In this document: piece by piece, positions 25,749-35,008 of the stretch
How positions within the stretch are numbered: the first letter of the stretch is position 1
How the letters are laid out: each line of letters opens with the position of its first letter
DNA from: Formivibrio citricus
Lineage (GTDB): Bacteria; Pseudomonadota; Gammaproteobacteria; Burkholderiales; Chitinibacteraceae
Direction of reading: 5' to 3'
Length of the DNA stretch: 64,000 bases
Assembly (NCBI RefSeq): GCF_900115065.1
Contig: NZ_FOVE01000011.1
Location: forward strand, 37,842-101,841
The notes under the pieces: model-generated
Databases searched by the model: none
What the model saw: only the letters and a program-made list of their open reading frames with translations
What the model was told of the DNA's origin: nothing
Program-made: the position numbers and the translations under genes

Positions 25749-27022
25749 TATTCGCCCCTTTCTTCGGAAGTTGCGGGCACTTGCCTGCGGATTGGCTTGC
25801 TGGCGGGTTGTTCGGTATTGCTGCTGCCCAACAGATTGGCGCCGATGAATCCCCCGGTATTGGGCGGGGCGATGATGACGGAGATCTTGTCGGACAATTT
25901 GTCGGCCAGCGTCTTCTGGATCAGCAGGGGATGCTTGCTGATCAGGGCACCGTCCCGCTCCATCTGTGCGCTGGCGGCTTTGCCCATGACTTCGACGCGA
26001 TAAGCATCGGCTTCGGCCAGCTTCTGGCGTGATGCCGCTTCTCCCACGGCTTCAATTTTGCGGGCCTCGGCATTGGCTTCCGCGCCCTTGATGCGCGATA
26101 CCTTTTCGGCATCGGCTTCGAGCTGGCGTTGCTGAATCTGTTTTTCCTTGAAGGGCAGTACGTGCTTCATCGCCTCAGCCTGGCCGCGAGCCGCAATAAT
26201 TTGTTCGGCAGCCGCCGCTTCCGCTGCTTTTTCTCGCCGAACGGCTTCGGCCTTGCTTTCCAGCTCGGTTTGTTTGACCTGCTTTTCCTTCAGTTCCAGC
26301 GTGTAGCGCATTTTTTCGGTGGCAAGTTCTTCTGCCAGCAGGCGATCCAGCCCGGCGCGGTAGTCAGCAGGCAAATCGACCTTGCCCATCATGACGTTGC
26401 GTAAAATGATGCCGTCCGCTGCCAGTTTGGGTTTCAGCTCCTGCTCGATGCTTTGCTGGATTTCTGCGCGTTTGCTGGAAAAGATTTCGCGCACGGTATA
26501 GCGGGTAAAGGTCTTGTAAATCACGCCCTGTACCTGCGGCTCAACCACTTGGCCGCCGATATCGTCCGGCAAGGCTTTGGCCATACGGCCGATCCGTTCC
26601 GGGTCAAGTGCGTAGCGGATGGTAATGTCCACGCCGAGCGACAACCCTTCCACCGACTGGAATGGTGCTTCACCAGTAGCCTTGGCGCTGCGCTCGGCGC
26701 GATAAACCTGATCGCGCAAGGAGATGCGTCTCAGTGAATGCAGCCCGGGGATGACGAGCGCCGATCCGGTACGAATTTCGGCAATCGATCCGGTGATTTG
26801 GTTGGTGCGCAGGCCGACCTCGCCACTGGCGATGCTTTGATAAGGCGGGTGCTTGGCAATCCCATAACCCGCTGCGCCGATCAGGCTCAGCAGCAAAAGT
26901 GGGCGTGCGGCACGGCGAAGTCCATTTCCCGTCATATCCAATGGGGTGCGTACCCAACCGGCAACGGAAGCCGGGATGGCGCGCAGGGACTGGGCAATCT
27001 TGTTCAGTTTGGGAAGTTGCAT
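25748..27022 (-). CDS. SPFH/Band 7 (prohibitin-like) membrane protein
   Basis: 424 aa from ATG 27022, chosen because GGAGGAAATC lies just upstream and the earlier in-frame start adds unrelated residues. One transmembrane helix (LLLLSLIGAAGYGIA, ~40-58) is followed by the SPFH domain (~65-260) with TGSALVIPGLHSLRRISLRDQ, then a long Ala/Glu/Lys/Arg-rich coiled coil (~245-370) typical of flotillin/HflK-like oligomers. Such proteins form membrane scaffolds and often regulate proteases or envelope complexes. Divergent from the response regulator gene 219 bp away; coupled to the SH3-like gene. Confidence 0.88.
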   Translation of the reverse strand: MQLPKLNKIAQSLRAIPASVAGWVRTPLDMTGNGLRRAARPLLLLSLIGAAGYGIAKHPPYQSIASGEVGLRTNQITGSIAEIRTGSALVIPGLHSLRRISLRDQVYRAERSAKATGEAPFQSVEGLSLGVDITIRYALDPERIGRMAKALPDDIGGQVVEPQVQGVIYKTFTRYTVREIFSSKRAEIQQSIEQELKPKLAADGIILRNVMMGKVDLPADYRAGLDRLLAEELATEKMRYTLELKEKQVKQTELESKAEAVRREKAAEAAAAEQIIAARGQAEAMKHVLPFKEKQIQQRQLEADAEKVSRIKGAEANAEARKIEAVGEAASRQKLAEADAYRVEVMGKAASAQMERDGALISKHPLLIQKTLADKLSDKISVIIAPPNTGGFIGANLLGSSNTEQPASKPIRRQVPATSEERGE

Positions 27023-27241
27023 GATTTCCTCCGGTTTGGGTGGGTTTGTCACAGCAATGGCGTCGCTTTGCCATGACTGCATCATCACGGAAGCGGTCTG
27101 GAGCACTCAACGCCGCAGCGCCCCCACTTGCTTCCCGTCCGTGAAGAGCCCATGCCGCCCCCGGAAGAAACCTTCACAGCACCGGCATGACTTTGCGGGA
27201 GAAATACGGGGATAATTGGTTCATCCAAGCAGGAGCGAACC

Positions 27242-27943
27242 ATGTTCAAAGTCGCCGTGATTGAAGACGATCTTCCGACCAGCAATCAACTCAAGGGCTG
27301 GATTGAATCGGCCAAGCCGGGCATCGAGGTTCACCAGTGGTTTACCCGCGACGATGCCGAGGCTGCCATCGGTCGCGAACGTTATGATGTGGTGGTGCTG
27401 GATATCGAACTGGGGCGCGAACGCCATGCCGGGGTGGCGATCATCAATGCGATCAACAAGGCATGCAGCACGCCGGTGCTGGTGGTATCTGCCATGCCGG
27501 CGACCATTTACCGCAGCATCATGAAGGCGCTGGATGCATGGGATTACCTGCAAAAGACCACGTTTGAAGAAGCCGATTTCATCGACACCTTTCTCGATAT
27601 CCTGCGTGCGGCCAAATCGCGCAATGAAAACAGTACGCCCGTTGCAGCCAAACCGCGCGAGGAACTCTCCATCGATCCATTGCGCCAAGGGGCGACGCTG
27701 TGGCGTGGCAAACGTGTCAATCTGCCGCTGACCGCGCAGCGCATTCTGTTGGCCCTGTATGAACACAAGGGGCAGGTGGTTTCCTACGAGGACCTCTTTG
27801 CGGTGGTGAAGAGCGGGCGTAATCGGGACAACATTCGCAAGCATGTCAGTACCATCCGCGATGCTTTCCGCGAGATAGACCCGGATTTCGATGGCATCGA
27901 GAATGTACCGATGCGCGGATTTCGCTGGTCTGCAGAGGGCTGA
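27242..27943 (+). CDS. OmpR-type DNA-binding response regulator
   Basis: 233 aa. Receiver domain ~1-125 with acidic E8/D9/D10, phospho-acceptor D54 (VVVLDIELG), a switch Ser (VVSAMP) and Lys (YLQKTT). A winged helix follows: LPLTAQRILLALYEHKGQVV, then RDNIRKHVSTIRDAFREIDP as recognition region and the wing NVPMRGFRWS. ATG 27242 is preceded by CAGGAG. Three bases separate its stop from the kinase start. It may control the divergent SPFH operon. Confidence 0.92.
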   Translation: MFKVAVIEDDLPTSNQLKGWIESAKPGIEVHQWFTRDDAEAAIGRERYDVVVLDIELGRERHAGVAIINAINKACSTPVLVVSAMPATIYRSIMKALDAWDYLQKTTFEEADFIDTFLDILRAAKSRNENSTPVAAKPREELSIDPLRQGATLWRGKRVNLPLTAQRILLALYEHKGQVVSYEDLFAVVKSGRNRDNIRKHVSTIRDAFREIDPDFDGIENVPMRGFRWSAEG

Positions 27944-27946
27944 CCG

Positions 27947-30031
27947 ATGTCAAGACGCATGCTTGCCTGGCTGGCTTCAATTCGCTTGCGCACCTTGTTT
28001 CGTGCCGTGTTTCTGCTGCTGACGCTGGCCACGGTTACGCTGGCGCTGACTGTCCTGCGCGAGGAAAAACAGCAAAGTTTCGATAACTACCGTGAGCGGT
28101 TCGGAAAAACCGGCGACCAGATCGCCGCACGCTTGCGTCATCCTACCGGCCAATTGGCTTTGCTCAACCCCCTGTCCGGCGCAAAGCCGTTAACGCCGTT
28201 GCGTCCGCTGTTGCTGCCCTATTCGGCGCTGGATTTCGATGAGCACAACAAGGTGCGCAATGCCATCGAGATGTCGGGGTGTCTGGTGCAATACCCGCGC
28301 GATGCTGCGCTCTGCGTGGCGGTCGGCTCCAACCCCTGGGCCGGGGCGTTCATCTACGCAGCGGGGCGTCTGAAAATGCGCGAGTTGGTGCCGCATGAAC
28401 GCGGCGAACGCGATTTTTCCAAGTCTCACCGTGTGCATGTGCATATTGCCTTGCGGGGGGAGGACTATAACTGGATTGCGCCGTTCGAGCTGGAGGCGGA
28501 TACGCAGCCCAAAGCCGGCAAAGCCTTGCGTGGGCGACTGACCGGCTTTGTCGAACGGGCTGGCGGTGATTATGTCAATGCCCGCCCGCAAAACGAATTC
28601 CGTGGTTGGCTCTGGCAGTCGGCGTGTCCGCGTGGTGAAATCGCAACCCCGGATTGCGAGCGCGAAGTGTTCTATTCGATCCGTTTGCCGGTCGATTTAC
28701 TGCGCGCTGATTTGGCCGGCACGTCACAACCCGTGTGGCCGCCGCGTGATCTCGACAGCATTCAGGTTCATGTGCAGATGTTGGCGCCCGGCAATGCCGG
28801 GACGATCTTCGATAGCAATGACAAGAATGCCCACGCCCCTTTCCTGCTGGCTGAGTTGCAAACACTGTTGTTGCCGGGCGAATCCCTCCTTATTCGCAAA
28901 CTGGGCAAGGCAGGCAACACCGATGTCTTGCGGATGACGGGCATTGATGCCGCAGGGGAGGAGCCTTGGCCATTGATCAACTGGCTGATTCGTCGCCTGC
29001 CGGTCGAAGCCGATGGTTTCAGGCTGGAGTCACATACGGAAATCAGCACCCAGACCGGACGTTATGAGTTGGTACTCAATGGTGACGTTCGTAGTGCAAA
29101 TCGAATTCTGGCGGGGGCGGTAACCCGCGTCTCCTGGTTTGTCGGTGCTATGCTGTTGGCGATTGCCATGGCTTGGTTGGTGATTGAGCTGGGTCTGATT
29201 CGTCGCATAACGATCCTCACCAAACGTACGCGCGCGGTGCAGCAATCGGCCAGCTCCTCGCTGGATCAGCTCGATGTGGCCGATTTGCGCGGCGGTGACG
29301 AGCTGGGCATCCTGGCGACATGCCTGCACGATCTGCTGCGCCGGGTGCGCGAAGACATTGAACGCGAAAAAATCCGTACCGAGCAGGAAAAAGACCTCTG
29401 GCACGCCGTGGGCCACGAAATCATGTCGCCCTTGCAATCCCTGCTGGTGCTGCACGACGAGCCGGATAATCCCAGCCAGCGATACCTCCAGCGCATGCAA
29501 CAGGCCATCCGTGTGCTATACGGTAGCGCGTCGCCAAGCGAAGCCTTTGAGAGTTCCTGTCTGCAAGTACGGGCACTCGACCTGAATGCTTTTCTGGCTG
29601 AAGTCGCCCGCAACGCTCCATGTGCCGGGATCAATAATGTTGTCTATGTGGCCACGGATAAGCCAGTGCCGGTGCGGGCTGATGAATATCCGCTGGAAGA
29701 CGTGGTGACGCACGTACTGAGTAATGCGGAACGTTATCGTTCGCCGGGTAGCCCGATCACGATACGGCTTGAGCCTGCAGAAACCAGCGTTCAGATAGTG
29801 ATTCACAATCAGGGGCAGCCTATCAGCGAAGACATGCTGGACAAGATTTTCGAATATGGGGTCTCCAGCGAGAGCGATTCCGGCGCGCAAGGCAATCGCG
29901 GCCAGGGTTTGTTCGTCGCCAAAACCTATATGGCTAAGATGGGCGGAACCATCTGTGCACGCAACGTGGCCAACGGGGTAGAGTTTGCGCTGGGCCTGCT
30001 ACTGGCCCCTGAGCGAGAAGTTCAGGGATAA
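27947..30031 (+). CDS. Membrane sensor histidine kinase
   Basis: 694 aa. TM1 ~17-38; a large periplasmic region (~40-395) of a type I do not recognise; TM2 ~400-420 (VSWFVGAMLLAIAMAWLVIELG); HAMP-like linker; H-box LWHAVGHEIMSPLQSLL with predicted phospho-site H490; N-box HVLSNAERYRSPGSPI; G-boxes around NRGQGLFVAKTYMAKMGG. The DHp/ATPase half is a standard HisKA/HATPase_c arrangement. It forms a two-gene operon with the upstream regulator. The periplasmic part is long enough to read envelope state. Confidence 0.92.
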   Translation: MSRRMLAWLASIRLRTLFRAVFLLLTLATVTLALTVLREEKQQSFDNYRERFGKTGDQIAARLRHPTGQLALLNPLSGAKPLTPLRPLLLPYSALDFDEHNKVRNAIEMSGCLVQYPRDAALCVAVGSNPWAGAFIYAAGRLKMRELVPHERGERDFSKSHRVHVHIALRGEDYNWIAPFELEADTQPKAGKALRGRLTGFVERAGGDYVNARPQNEFRGWLWQSACPRGEIATPDCEREVFYSIRLPVDLLRADLAGTSQPVWPPRDLDSIQVHVQMLAPGNAGTIFDSNDKNAHAPFLLAELQTLLLPGESLLIRKLGKAGNTDVLRMTGIDAAGEEPWPLINWLIRRLPVEADGFRLESHTEISTQTGRYELVLNGDVRSANRILAGAVTRVSWFVGAMLLAIAMAWLVIELGLIRRITILTKRTRAVQQSASSSLDQLDVADLRGGDELGILATCLHDLLRRVREDIEREKIRTEQEKDLWHAVGHEIMSPLQSLLVLHDEPDNPSQRYLQRMQQAIRVLYGSASPSEAFESSCLQVRALDLNAFLAEVARNAPCAGINNVVYVATDKPVPVRADEYPLEDVVTHVLSNAERYRSPGSPITIRLEPAETSVQIVIHNQGQPISEDMLDKIFEYGVSSESDSGAQGNRGQGLFVAKTYMAKMGGTICARNVANGVEFALGLLLAPEREVQG

Positions 30032-30108
30032 CGACAATTTAACAATTGGCCGACCTCAATGACACTGTCCCCTGCTGGCCCGAGAAGGGCCTCTCCGGAG
30101 CGAACAAA

Positions 30109-31317
30109 ATCAAATCCTTGCGCGAACTCTATCGAATTGGCCTGGGCCCTTCGAGCAGCCATACCATGGGGCCGCGCTTTGCCGCGGAAGCTTTTCGTGA
30201 GCGCGTGCCGCATGCTGCGCTGATCCGGATCACGCTCTACGGCAGTCTTGCCGCGACCGGCAAGGGGCATTTGACTGATCGGGCCGTCAGCGAGCCGTTC
30301 AAGCCGATCCCGACGGAAATCGTCTGGGATGCGGCCAGGATCCTGCCCTTGCATCCAAACGGCTTGAAGTTCGAGGCGTTCGATGCGGCAGAGCAGTTGA
30401 TCGATTCCTGGACCGGTTATTCGGTCGGCGGCGGTGCGCTGATGGATGCGCAGGGTATCGCTAGTGGCGGCGCCGAGTGCTATCCGTTTGCCTCGATGCA
30501 GGAAATTCTGGAAACAGCAGCAGCAGAGGGGCGCCCGCTCTGGGCGTTCGTCGAGCAGTATGAAGGCCGGGAAGTCTGGGTGTTTCTCGAAACCATCTGG
30601 CAGGCGATGCAGCGGGCCATCGAACGCGGAATCAATGCCGATGGCGTGTTGCCGGGCGAGCTGCGCCTGGCGCGCAAGGCGTCCTCCTACCATGCCAAGG
30701 CGCTGAACATGGCGGGGCACTTCAACCAGACGGCATTGCTGTTTTCCTATGCGCTGGCGGTGTCCGAGGAAAATGCGTCCGGCGGCGAGGTCGTTACCGC
30801 GCCGACCTGCGGTGCCAGCGGTGTCTTGCCGGCGGTGCTCCACTTCCTGCAAAAACAGTATCAATTTCCCACTGACAAACTGCTGCGGGCCTTGGCGACC
30901 GCCGGGCTGATCGGCAACCTCGTCAAGCGCAACGCCTCGATTTCCGGCGCGGAAGTCGGTTGTCAGGGTGAGGTCGGCGTGGCGTGCGCGATGGCGGCCG
31001 GGGCTGCGGCCCAGTTGCTGGGCGGCTCCGTGTACCAGATCGAATATGCGGCGGAAATGGGGCTGGAGCATCACCTCGGGCTGACCTGCGACCCGATCGG
31101 CGGCTACGTGCAGATTCCCTGTATCGAGCGCAATGCCATTGCAGCGGCGCGCGCGGTGGATTGCGCGGCGTATGCGCTGCTATCCGACGGACGCCATGTC
31201 GTGAGCTTCGACGAGGTGGTGAAGACCATGCTGGAAACCGGCAAGGACATGAAGGCCGGCTATCGCGAAACCGCCGAAGGCGGCTTGGCAAAGATTCATT
31301 TCATGAAGCGGATCTGA
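30109..31317 (+). CDS. sdaA: L-serine ammonia-lyase (iron-sulfur L-serine dehydratase), start codon unusual
   Basis: Deaminates serine to pyruvate with a [4Fe-4S] cluster. RIGLGPSSSHTMGPRFAAEAF is the family's N-terminal signature; cysteines in APTCGASGV, GCQGEVGVACAM and GLTCDPIGGYV fit the cluster ligands. Single-chain, about 402 aa. The family normally starts as M-K-S-L-x-E-L-Y; here the first of these codons is ATC at 30109, eight bases after GGAG (30097-30100). No ATG or GTG is near: TTG 30046 lacks a ribosome-binding site and TTG 30118 would trim the domain. Either AUC is used, or the true start is one of the TTGs. Convergent with pntB. Confidence 0.85.
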   Translation: MKSLRELYRIGLGPSSSHTMGPRFAAEAFRERVPHAALIRITLYGSLAATGKGHLTDRAVSEPFKPIPTEIVWDAARILPLHPNGLKFEAFDAAEQLIDSWTGYSVGGGALMDAQGIASGGAECYPFASMQEILETAAAEGRPLWAFVEQYEGREVWVFLETIWQAMQRAIERGINADGVLPGELRLARKASSYHAKALNMAGHFNQTALLFSYALAVSEENASGGEVVTAPTCGASGVLPAVLHFLQKQYQFPTDKLLRALATAGLIGNLVKRNASISGAEVGCQGEVGVACAMAAGAAAQLLGGSVYQIEYAAEMGLEHHLGLTCDPIGGYVQIPCIERNAIAAARAVDCAAYALLSDGRHVVSFDEVVKTMLETGKDMKAGYRETAEGGLAKIHFMKRI

Positions 31318-31369
31318 TCTTTGACTGGTAAAAGCACTTTCCGGATGCTGTGGATGTCATAAGCATCAA

Positions 31370-31404
31370 AACAAACAGGGGCCGTCACGCGGCCCCTGTT
31401 TGTT
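31370..31404. terminator. Bidirectional terminator between sdaA and pntB
   Basis: A perfect 15-bp stem, AACAAACAGGGGCCG with CGGCCCCTGTTTGTT, loop TCACG. Shared by convergent transcripts. Confidence 0.8.
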
Positions 31405-31423
31405 GGATGCAGAAACGAAGCGA

Positions 31424-32836
31424 TCAGCCTTTCAGCGCCACCAGAACTTCATCCAGCATCTTCTTGGCGTCGCCAAACAGCATGCGGTTGTTGTCCTTGT
31501 AGAACAGCGGGTTGTCCACGCCAGCATAGCCCGAGGCCATGCTGCGCTTCATCACGATCGAGGTCTTGGCCTTCCAGACTTCGAGCACCGGCATGCCGGC
31601 GATCGGGCTGGTCGGGTCTTCCTGAGCGGCTGGGTTCACGATGTCGTTGGCGCCGATCACCATCGCGACGTCGGTATCCGGGAAGTCCTCGTTGAGCTCG
31701 TCCATCTCGAACACGATGTCGTAAGGCACCTTGGCTTCGGCGAGCAGCACGTTCATGTGGCCCGGCATGCGGCCCGCAACGGGGTGGATGCCGAAGCGCA
31801 CGTTGACGCCTTTTTCGCGCAGCAGTTTGGTGATCTCGTTCACGGTGTGCTGGGCCTGCGCCACGGCCATGCCATAGCCCGGAACGATGATGACGTTCTT
31901 GGCCTCACCCAGCAGCTCGGCTGTTTCTGTTGCCGATACCGGCGTGACTTCGCCTGCAGGCTCGGCACCACTGGCGGGTTTCGCCGGGGCGCTGCCATCG
32001 GAACCGAAGCCGCCGGCGATCACGCTGATGAAGTTGCGGTTCATCGCATTGCACATGATGTACGACAGGATCGCACCGCTGGAGCCGACCAGTGCGCCGG
32101 TCACGATCAGGAGATCGTTTTCCAGCATGAAGCCGGTGGCCGCCGCAGCCCAGCCCGAGTAGCTGTTGAGCATCGACACCACGACCGGCATGTCGGCACC
32201 GCCGATGGCCATGACCATGTGCACGCCGAATGCCAACGCGATGACGGTCATCACGATCAGCGGCATCATGCCTTGGGCGATGGTATGCGCATGCAGGAAC
32301 TCGCGACCGTAGTAGATGACGATCAAGAGGCCGATCAGGTTGATGAAATGCCGTCCCGGCAGCAGTACCGGCTTGCCACCGATCTTGCCCGAGAGCTTGC
32401 CGAAGGCGATGATCGACCCCGAGAAGGTGATCGCGCCGATCAGGATGCCGACGTAGATTTCAACCTCGTGGATGGTCTTTTCCGCGCCGGTGAAGGCAAT
32501 CGACGTATCGATGTAGCTCGCGAAGCCGACCAGGCACGCGGCCAGACCGACCAGGCTGTGCATCAGCGCAACGAGTTCGGGCATCTGGGTCATCTGCACG
32601 ACGCGCGCGGCATAAAGACCGATGGCACCACCGACGACCATTGCGCCGATGATCCACGGCAGGCCGGCTGCACCGACGCGCGGGCCGAATACCGTGGCCA
32701 GCACGGCAACTGCCATGCCGATGATGCCGTAGAGGTTGCCGCGCCGTGCCGTTTCCTGGTTGGAGAGGCCGCCGAGGCAGAGGATGAAGAGGATGGTTGC
32801 TCCGAGATAGGAGACCGTAGCCAGACTTGCAGACAT
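31424..32836 (-). CDS. pntB: NAD(P) transhydrogenase subunit beta
   Basis: Membrane and NADP-binding subunit of the proton-translocating transhydrogenase, which transfers hydride from NADH to NADP+. About nine transmembrane helices occupy ~1-260; the NADP(H)-binding domain III starts near [16 protein letters not shown] and includes [20 protein letters not shown] and [10 protein letters not shown]. 470 aa from ATG 32836, with AAGGAGAA upstream. The longer in-frame start at 33034 lies inside pntA. 13 bp separate it from pntA. Confidence 0.96.
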   Translation of the reverse strand: MSASLATVSYLGATILFILCLGGLSNQETARRGNLYGIIGMAVAVLATVFGPRVGAAGLPWIIGAMVVGGAIGLYAARVVQMTQMPELVALMHSLVGLAACLVGFASYIDTSIAFTGAEKTIHEVEIYVGILIGAITFSGSIIAFGKLSGKIGGKPVLLPGRHFINLIGLLIVIYYGREFLHAHTIAQGMMPLIVMTVIALAFGVHMVMAIGGADMPVVVSMLNSYSGWAAAATGFMLENDLLIVTGALVGSSGAILSYIMCNAMNRNFISVIAGGFGSDGSAPAKPASGAEPAGEVTPVSATETAELLGEAKNVIIVPGYGMAVAQAQHTVNEITKLLREKGVNVRFGIHPVAGRMPGHMNVLLAEAKVPYDIVFEMDELNEDFPDTDVAMVIGANDIVNPAAQEDPTSPIAGMPVLEVWKAKTSIVMKRSMASGYAGVDNPLFYKDNNRMLFGDAKKMLDEVLVALKG

Positions 32837-32849
32837 ATTCAAATTCTCC

Positions 32850-34442
32850 TTACTTGCGGAACATTTCCAGCATGCGCCGGGTGACGGCGAAACCGCCGAA
32901 CATGTTGATGGTAGCCAGTGCGATTGCCACGACGGCGACCCAGCGGATGATCCCGTCCGGACGCGAAATGTCTGCCGTGAACGGCGGGGCGATCTGCACC
33001 AGCGCACCGATCGCGATGATGCTGCTGACCGCATTGGTCACGCTCATCAGTGGGGTGTGCAGCGACGGCGAGACATTCCACACGACCATGTAGCCGACGA
33101 AGCAGGCCAGCACGAAGACGGTGAAGTGGCCGAGGAACGCTGCCGGAGCGTAGGCGCCGATCAGCCAGAACATTGCGGCGGCTACGGCGATGAGCATGGC
33201 CATCTTGCCCGTCGGCATCGGCTCCCCGCTGCCGCCATGGCCATGGGCTGCTTTCTTGGCCGCAGGCGCAGGTGCAGCTGACGCGGCGGGGGCTGGGGTT
33301 GCTGCAATCTTGGGCGGCGGAGCCGGCCAGGTGATCTCCCCTTCCTTGATGACCGTCAGGCCGCGGATGGCATCGTCTTCCATATTGACGTTGATGATGC
33401 CGTCCTTGGTTTTGCACAGCTCTTCGGTCAGGCGCAGCAGGTTGTTTGCATACAGCGTCGAGGATTGCTTGGCGAGTCGGCTGGGCAGATCGGTGTAACC
33501 GATGATGGTGACGCCGTGCTTGACCACGGCTTGACCGGGCTCGGTCAACTCGCAGTTGCCGCCTTGCTCGGCCGCCATGTCGACGATGACGCTGCCGGGT
33601 TTCATGCTCTTCACCATCTCGGCGGTGATGAGTTTCGGCGCGGGCTTGCCCGGGATCAGCGCGGTGGTGATGATGATGTCCACTTCCTTTGCTTGCTTGG
33701 CGTACATCTCGCGCTGGGCTTGCTGGAAGCCCTCGCTCATGACCTTGGCGTAGCCGCCGCCGCCCGAGCCTTCTTCTTCGTAATCGACCTTGACGAACTC
33801 GCCGCCCAGCGACTTGACCTGATCGGCCACTTCGGCGCGCGTATCGTTGGCGCGCACGATGGCGCCCAGATTGGCGGCGGTACCGATTGCCGCGAGACCG
33901 GCCACGCCGGCGCCGGCGATGAAGACCTTGGCCGGTGGAACCTTGCCGGCAGCGGTCATCTGGCCGTTGAAGAAGCGGCCGAAGGCGTTGGCGGCTTCGA
34001 TGACGGCGCGATAGCCGCTGATGCCGGCCATCGAGGTCAGTGCATCCATCTTCTGGGCGCGGGAAAGCTGGCGCGGCAGCGAATCGATGGCCAGGACGGT
34101 GGCTTTCTTGGCGGCCAGTTGCTGCATCAGTTCGGGATTCTGGGCGGGCCAGATGAAGGAGATCAATGTGCCGCCTTCGCGCAGCAAGCCGACTTCTTCG
34201 GCGTTGGGGCCGCGAACCTTGAACACGATGTCGGAGCTGGCCCACAGGGTGGCAGCGTTGTCTGCGATTTCCGCGCCGGCTGCTTTATAGGTTTCGTCGC
34301 TGCAATTGGCCGCGTCACCCGCCCCCGATTCAACGATGACCCTGAAACCCAGCTTGACCAGTTTCTCGACGACTTCAGGGACTGTCGCGACGCGCTTCTC
34401 CCCTGCAAAAACTTCTCGTGGAACTCCAATAATCAATGACAT
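32850..34442 (-). CDS. pntA: NAD(P) transhydrogenase subunit alpha
   Basis: NAD(H)-binding domain I (~1-385), with [20 protein letters not shown], the Rossmann segment [20 protein letters not shown] and the mobile-loop region, then an Ala/Pro linker and four transmembrane helices (~425-530). It is the undivided form, not split into PntAA/PntAB. ATG 34442 (530 aa) matches the conserved start and has GGGAGAA upstream; an in-frame extension to 34514 does not fit the family. Confidence 0.96.
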   Translation of the reverse strand: MSLIIGVPREVFAGEKRVATVPEVVEKLVKLGFRVIVESGAGDAANCSDETYKAAGAEIADNAATLWASSDIVFKVRGPNAEEVGLLREGGTLISFIWPAQNPELMQQLAAKKATVLAIDSLPRQLSRAQKMDALTSMAGISGYRAVIEAANAFGRFFNGQMTAAGKVPPAKVFIAGAGVAGLAAIGTAANLGAIVRANDTRAEVADQVKSLGGEFVKVDYEEEGSGGGGYAKVMSEGFQQAQREMYAKQAKEVDIIITTALIPGKPAPKLITAEMVKSMKPGSVIVDMAAEQGGNCELTEPGQAVVKHGVTIIGYTDLPSRLAKQSSTLYANNLLRLTEELCKTKDGIINVNMEDDAIRGLTVIKEGEITWPAPPPKIAATPAPAASAAPAPAAKKAAHGHGGSGEPMPTGKMAMLIAVAAAMFWLIGAYAPAAFLGHFTVFVLACFVGYMVVWNVSPSLHTPLMSVTNAVSSIIAIGALVQIAPPFTADISRPDGIIRWVAVVAIALATINMFGGFAVTRRMLEMFRK

Positions 34443-34493
34443 TCTCGGTTCTCCCTGGTTCGACATCAAAATCAAAAAGCAAAAAAATCGTAT

Positions 34494-34519
34494 CGCCAGT
34501 GAATCATCCTTCACTGGCG
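34494..34519 (-). promoter_or_regulatory. Hairpin plus T tract in the pntA leader
   Basis: CGCCAGTGAA pairs perfectly with TTCACTGGCG; on the minus strand it is followed, 6 nt later, by seven T (plus 34481-34487). It lies about 50 nt upstream of the pntA start and looks like an attenuator or a leader terminator. Confidence 0.45.
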
Positions 34520-34830
34520 TGAATCGGCGATTTCCCCTTGATAGGCAGCGGAAACTTTCTGTGCGGGCTGGTACCTGCCGTGCGATTCAAGCAAATTGAA
34601 TTGCCATGTCAAAGACGGCTCCGGAGGAGCAATTTTGTCCGGCACATTAGTCAATATGTAGTTAATTCAGAAAAAAACCAAATTTTCTTGCCGTCGGATG
34701 CGAGCAAACTCAAAGACGATGCATGTTTCCCTGTCGCGTTGGGCATATTTCCTGGGTGAGAGGGCTGTATAAAAGGCCTTCTGCAACAAGGCGTGGCATG
34801 CACGGGGCTTTGAGTGCCAGACATTATAGT

Positions 34831-34857
34831 TGCAAATGATATCGCATCTCATTGGCA
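34831..34857. promoter_or_regulatory. 27-bp inverted repeat, possible operator
   Basis: TGCAAATGA (34831-34839) and TCATTGGCA (34849-34857) are inverted copies with one mismatch around a 9-bp centre. The AT-rich arms with AATGA are compatible with a dimeric regulator; it is only loosely Fur-like. Confidence 0.4.
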
Positions 34858-34962
34858 ATATGACGAGCAGATTTGTTCATGGGCGGCAAGGCCTTGCCGG
34901 TGCTTGCCGGCAGGAGCGGGCAAATCGGGCGCTGAGCAAGGAAAAACGTCGCATTGGCGGGG

Positions 34963-34979
34963 TGGCATGTTTTCTGCTT
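34963..34979 (+). promoter_or_regulatory. Sigma-54 promoter of the flg operon
   Basis: TGGCATGTTTTCTGCTT matches the sigma-54 consensus TGGCAYR-N4-YTGCW at every defined position, with GG and GC 10 bp apart. Initiation about 12 bp downstream gives a short leader containing AGGAGGA at 34994-35000, just before flgB. It implies an enhancer-binding activator (FlrA/FleQ or FlrC type) elsewhere. Confidence 0.85.
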
Positions 34980-35008
34980 CCTGTTTCGGCAACAGGAGGA
35001 AGTCCATC

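Larger units (their letters stand above)
34443..35008. other. Regulatory interval between pntA and flgB (566 bp)
   Basis: No gene can be supported here. It contains a leader hairpin for pntA (34494-34519), a 27-bp inverted repeat (34831-34857), an AT-rich stretch around 34640-34690, and the sigma-54 promoter of the flg operon. flgA and flgM, often found upstream of flgB, are absent. Confidence 0.6.

Noticed and set aside
30046..30110. Possible frameshift at the start of the serine dehydratase, using ATG at 30059
   Set aside because: That ATG is in another frame and its product shows no resemblance to the family; the ATC/TTG explanations are simpler.
31400..32884. A 494-codon plus-strand frame opposite pntB
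   Set aside because: His/Asp-rich shadow of the PntB membrane domain.
34640..34700. AT-rich stretch before flgB considered as a small gene or toxin
   Set aside because: No start with ribosome-binding site and no frame with plausible protein; treated as regulatory DNA.
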